Assembly (NCBI GenBank): GCA_049688595.1
Contig: JBAVLA010000015.1
Location: forward strand, 1-6,536
Length of the DNA stretch: 6,536 bases
DNA from: Prado023 sp049688595
Lineage (GTDB): Bacteria > Actinomycetota > Actinomycetes > S36-B12 > CAIYMF01
Direction: 5' to 3'
Shown here: in pieces, positions 5,495 through 6,536 of the stretch
How the letters are laid out: the number at the start of each line of letters is the position of its first letter
Position numbering within the stretch: the first letter of the stretch is position 1
Notes under the pieces: model-generated
What the model was told of the DNA's origin: nothing
The model's database searches: none
Seen by the model: only the letters and a program-made list of their open reading frames with translations
Made by a program: the position numbers and the translations under genes

Positions 5495-6536
5495 TCACGC
5501 AGCAGCTGCAGGCTGGCCTCCAGCCGGTCGGCGATCCGCCCCCCCCGCCTGGTCCACGGCGATCTCCGCTGCCTCGGTGTGCGGCGCCAGGTCCGGCTCC
5601 GCCCCGATCCGCGCCGACTGCCGGGCCAGCCACGACCGGTAGCCGGACACGAGCGGCGCGAGCATGCCCGGCAGGTCCTGATCGCTGGCCAGGGATAGCT
5701 CGCGCATGTCCAGCACGGTCTCGTCCAGCCCGTCGAACCCGGGCTCCCCGGGGCGCGGCGGCTCGGTGAGCGCTACCTCGTAGCGAGGCACGCTGCGCGT
5801 GGCCAGCTTCCACGCCCGCGTCGGATCCCCCGGCGCGGTCTCCCAATGCACCCCCGTGCCGTGCCCGACGGCGAACTCGACATGCCGCCGGTACATCATG
5901 TCCAACTGGTTGAGCTCGGCACGCTCCAACTCCGAGCCCGTCACCCGCCGCACGTTCAACAGCCGGTCCCGGCCCAGGAACACCGGCGCACCGCCGGAGG
6001 CCACGGCGAACTCCGCCTGGAACATCCACGCCGAGTCCTTGGCCCGCATCACCGGATCCTGATCGTTGACCAGGAACAGCGACACCAGCGCCGCGTCATC
6101 CCGGCGCACCAGCCGCAGACTCAGGTGCACCCCGGGTGCCCCGGCAGGTCCGCGCCACACCCGCACCGTGCCCGACCCGACCGCAGCCGCGGGCGCCGGC
6201 CCGGATGCGGGGAGGGTGGGCTGCGTCGCAGCGTCGCCACCGGCCACCGAGGGCGGCGCGACGGCCGCGGGCTCGGCCGCAGCCACCTCCTCGCGGTGGT
6301 ACCGGCCCCACGTGCACGTCACCGTCACGGACTCCACGCCCGCGGCCACGGCGAACGAGATGCCCTTGCTCGAGGGATGCAGCGCAGGACGTGCCGCCGG
6401 GGCATCCAGCGGAGCGTCATCGCCGCCGATCGCCGGCTCACCGGCCTCCGCGCGACTGGCGTCCACCGCCGCCGGTGTCCGCCGCGGAGCCAGCATCCCC
6501 ACCAGGTAGCGGTCCGATGGCGGCATGTCCGACAGC
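5495..6536 (-). CDS. drmA: DISARM helicase DrmA, N-terminal part (5' fragment of split gene, partial at right edge)
   Basis: The reading frame is open to the right edge (codons L-S-D precede the ATG at 6526), so the true start probably lies outside the window; family members have extra residues before the YLVGMLAP motif seen here. Family-typical stretches are HPSSKGISFAVAAGVESV, TCTWGRY, VSLFLVNDQDP, RRHVEFAVGHGTGVHWE and LPGMLAPLVSGYRSWL. The segment between TWGRY and VRVWRGP is an Ala/Pro-rich linker. After VDQAGG the frame leaves the family sequence (ADRRPAGGQPAAAA) and stops at 5495. Skipping one G of the run at 5539-5546 joins it to RIADRLEASLQLLRED and the helicase part. Joined, the visible protein is about 1100 residues. 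Confidence 0.85.
   Translation of the reverse strand, partial: LSDMPPSDRYLVGMLAPRRTPAAVDASRAEAGEPAIGGDDAPLDAPAARPALHPSSKGISFAVAAGVESVTVTCTWGRYHREEVAAAEPAAVAPPSVAGGDAATQPTLPASGPAPAAAVGSGTVRVWRGPAGAPGVHLSLRLVRRDDAALVSLFLVNDQDPVMRAKDSAWMFQAEFAVASGGAPVFLGRDRLLNVRRVTGSELERAELNQLDMMYRRHVEFAVGHGTGVHWETAPGDPTRAWKLATRSVPRYEVALTEPPRPGEPGFDGLDETVLDMRELSLASDQDLPGMLAPLVSGYRSWLARQSARIGAEPDLAPHTEAAEIAVDQAGGADRRPAGGQPAAAA
5539..5546 (-). other. Run of eight G causing a frameshift in drmA
   Basis: On the minus strand the run reads GC-GGGGGGGG-CGG. With eight G the frame gives AGGAD and soon stops. With seven G (or ten) it gives AGG(G)RIADRLEASLQLL and continues through the helicase domain. Slippage of one base in a homopolymer explains it, either in the cell or as a sequencing error. 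Confidence 0.85.

Overview
This is a high-GC window with G/C-rich third codon positions, typical of an actinobacterium (Streptomyces, Pseudonocardia or Frankia-like). I cannot name the genus. All recognisable protein genes lie on the minus strand. The window divides into two blocks that meet at a tRNA scar.

Left block (1-1150): the end of a probable integrative element. It holds the N-terminal 87 codons of a tyrosine recombinase (261 to 1, running off the left edge), a small helix-turn-helix protein (703-362), and a small Cys/His-rich, zinc-finger-like protein (1041-700). The last two overlap by ATGA. The block ends at an isolated 3' half of a tRNA gene (about 1103-1150, anticodon loop to CCA), with no D-arm or 5' acceptor strand in front of it. 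A 19-bp-stem hairpin (1163-1204) follows. This is what remains at the far end of an element integrated into the 3' end of a tRNA gene.

Right block (1290-6536): a DISARM anti-phage locus, drmA-drmB-drmC, read from right to left. Three separate lesions are visible. drmA (helicase) changes frame at a run of eight G. The 3' end of drmA and about the first half of drmB appear to have been removed by one deletion, with the junction near 3217-3232. What is left of drmB has an in-frame TAA, after which the family sequence continues uninterrupted to the normal end. drmC (phospholipase-D-like) looks intact and keeps its overlapping start with the drmB stop. A 31-codon winged-helix-like tail (1385-1290) lies beyond drmC and is probably another gene remnant. 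No DISARM methyltransferase is in the window. It could lie off the right edge, or have been lost.

In an intact DISARM system, DrmA and DrmB act as a complex that recognises and blocks incoming phage DNA, with a methyltransferase marking self DNA. As written, this locus cannot encode full-length DrmA or DrmB, so it is best read as a decaying defence island beside a tRNA integration hot spot. DrmC is the only complete DISARM protein left in view.
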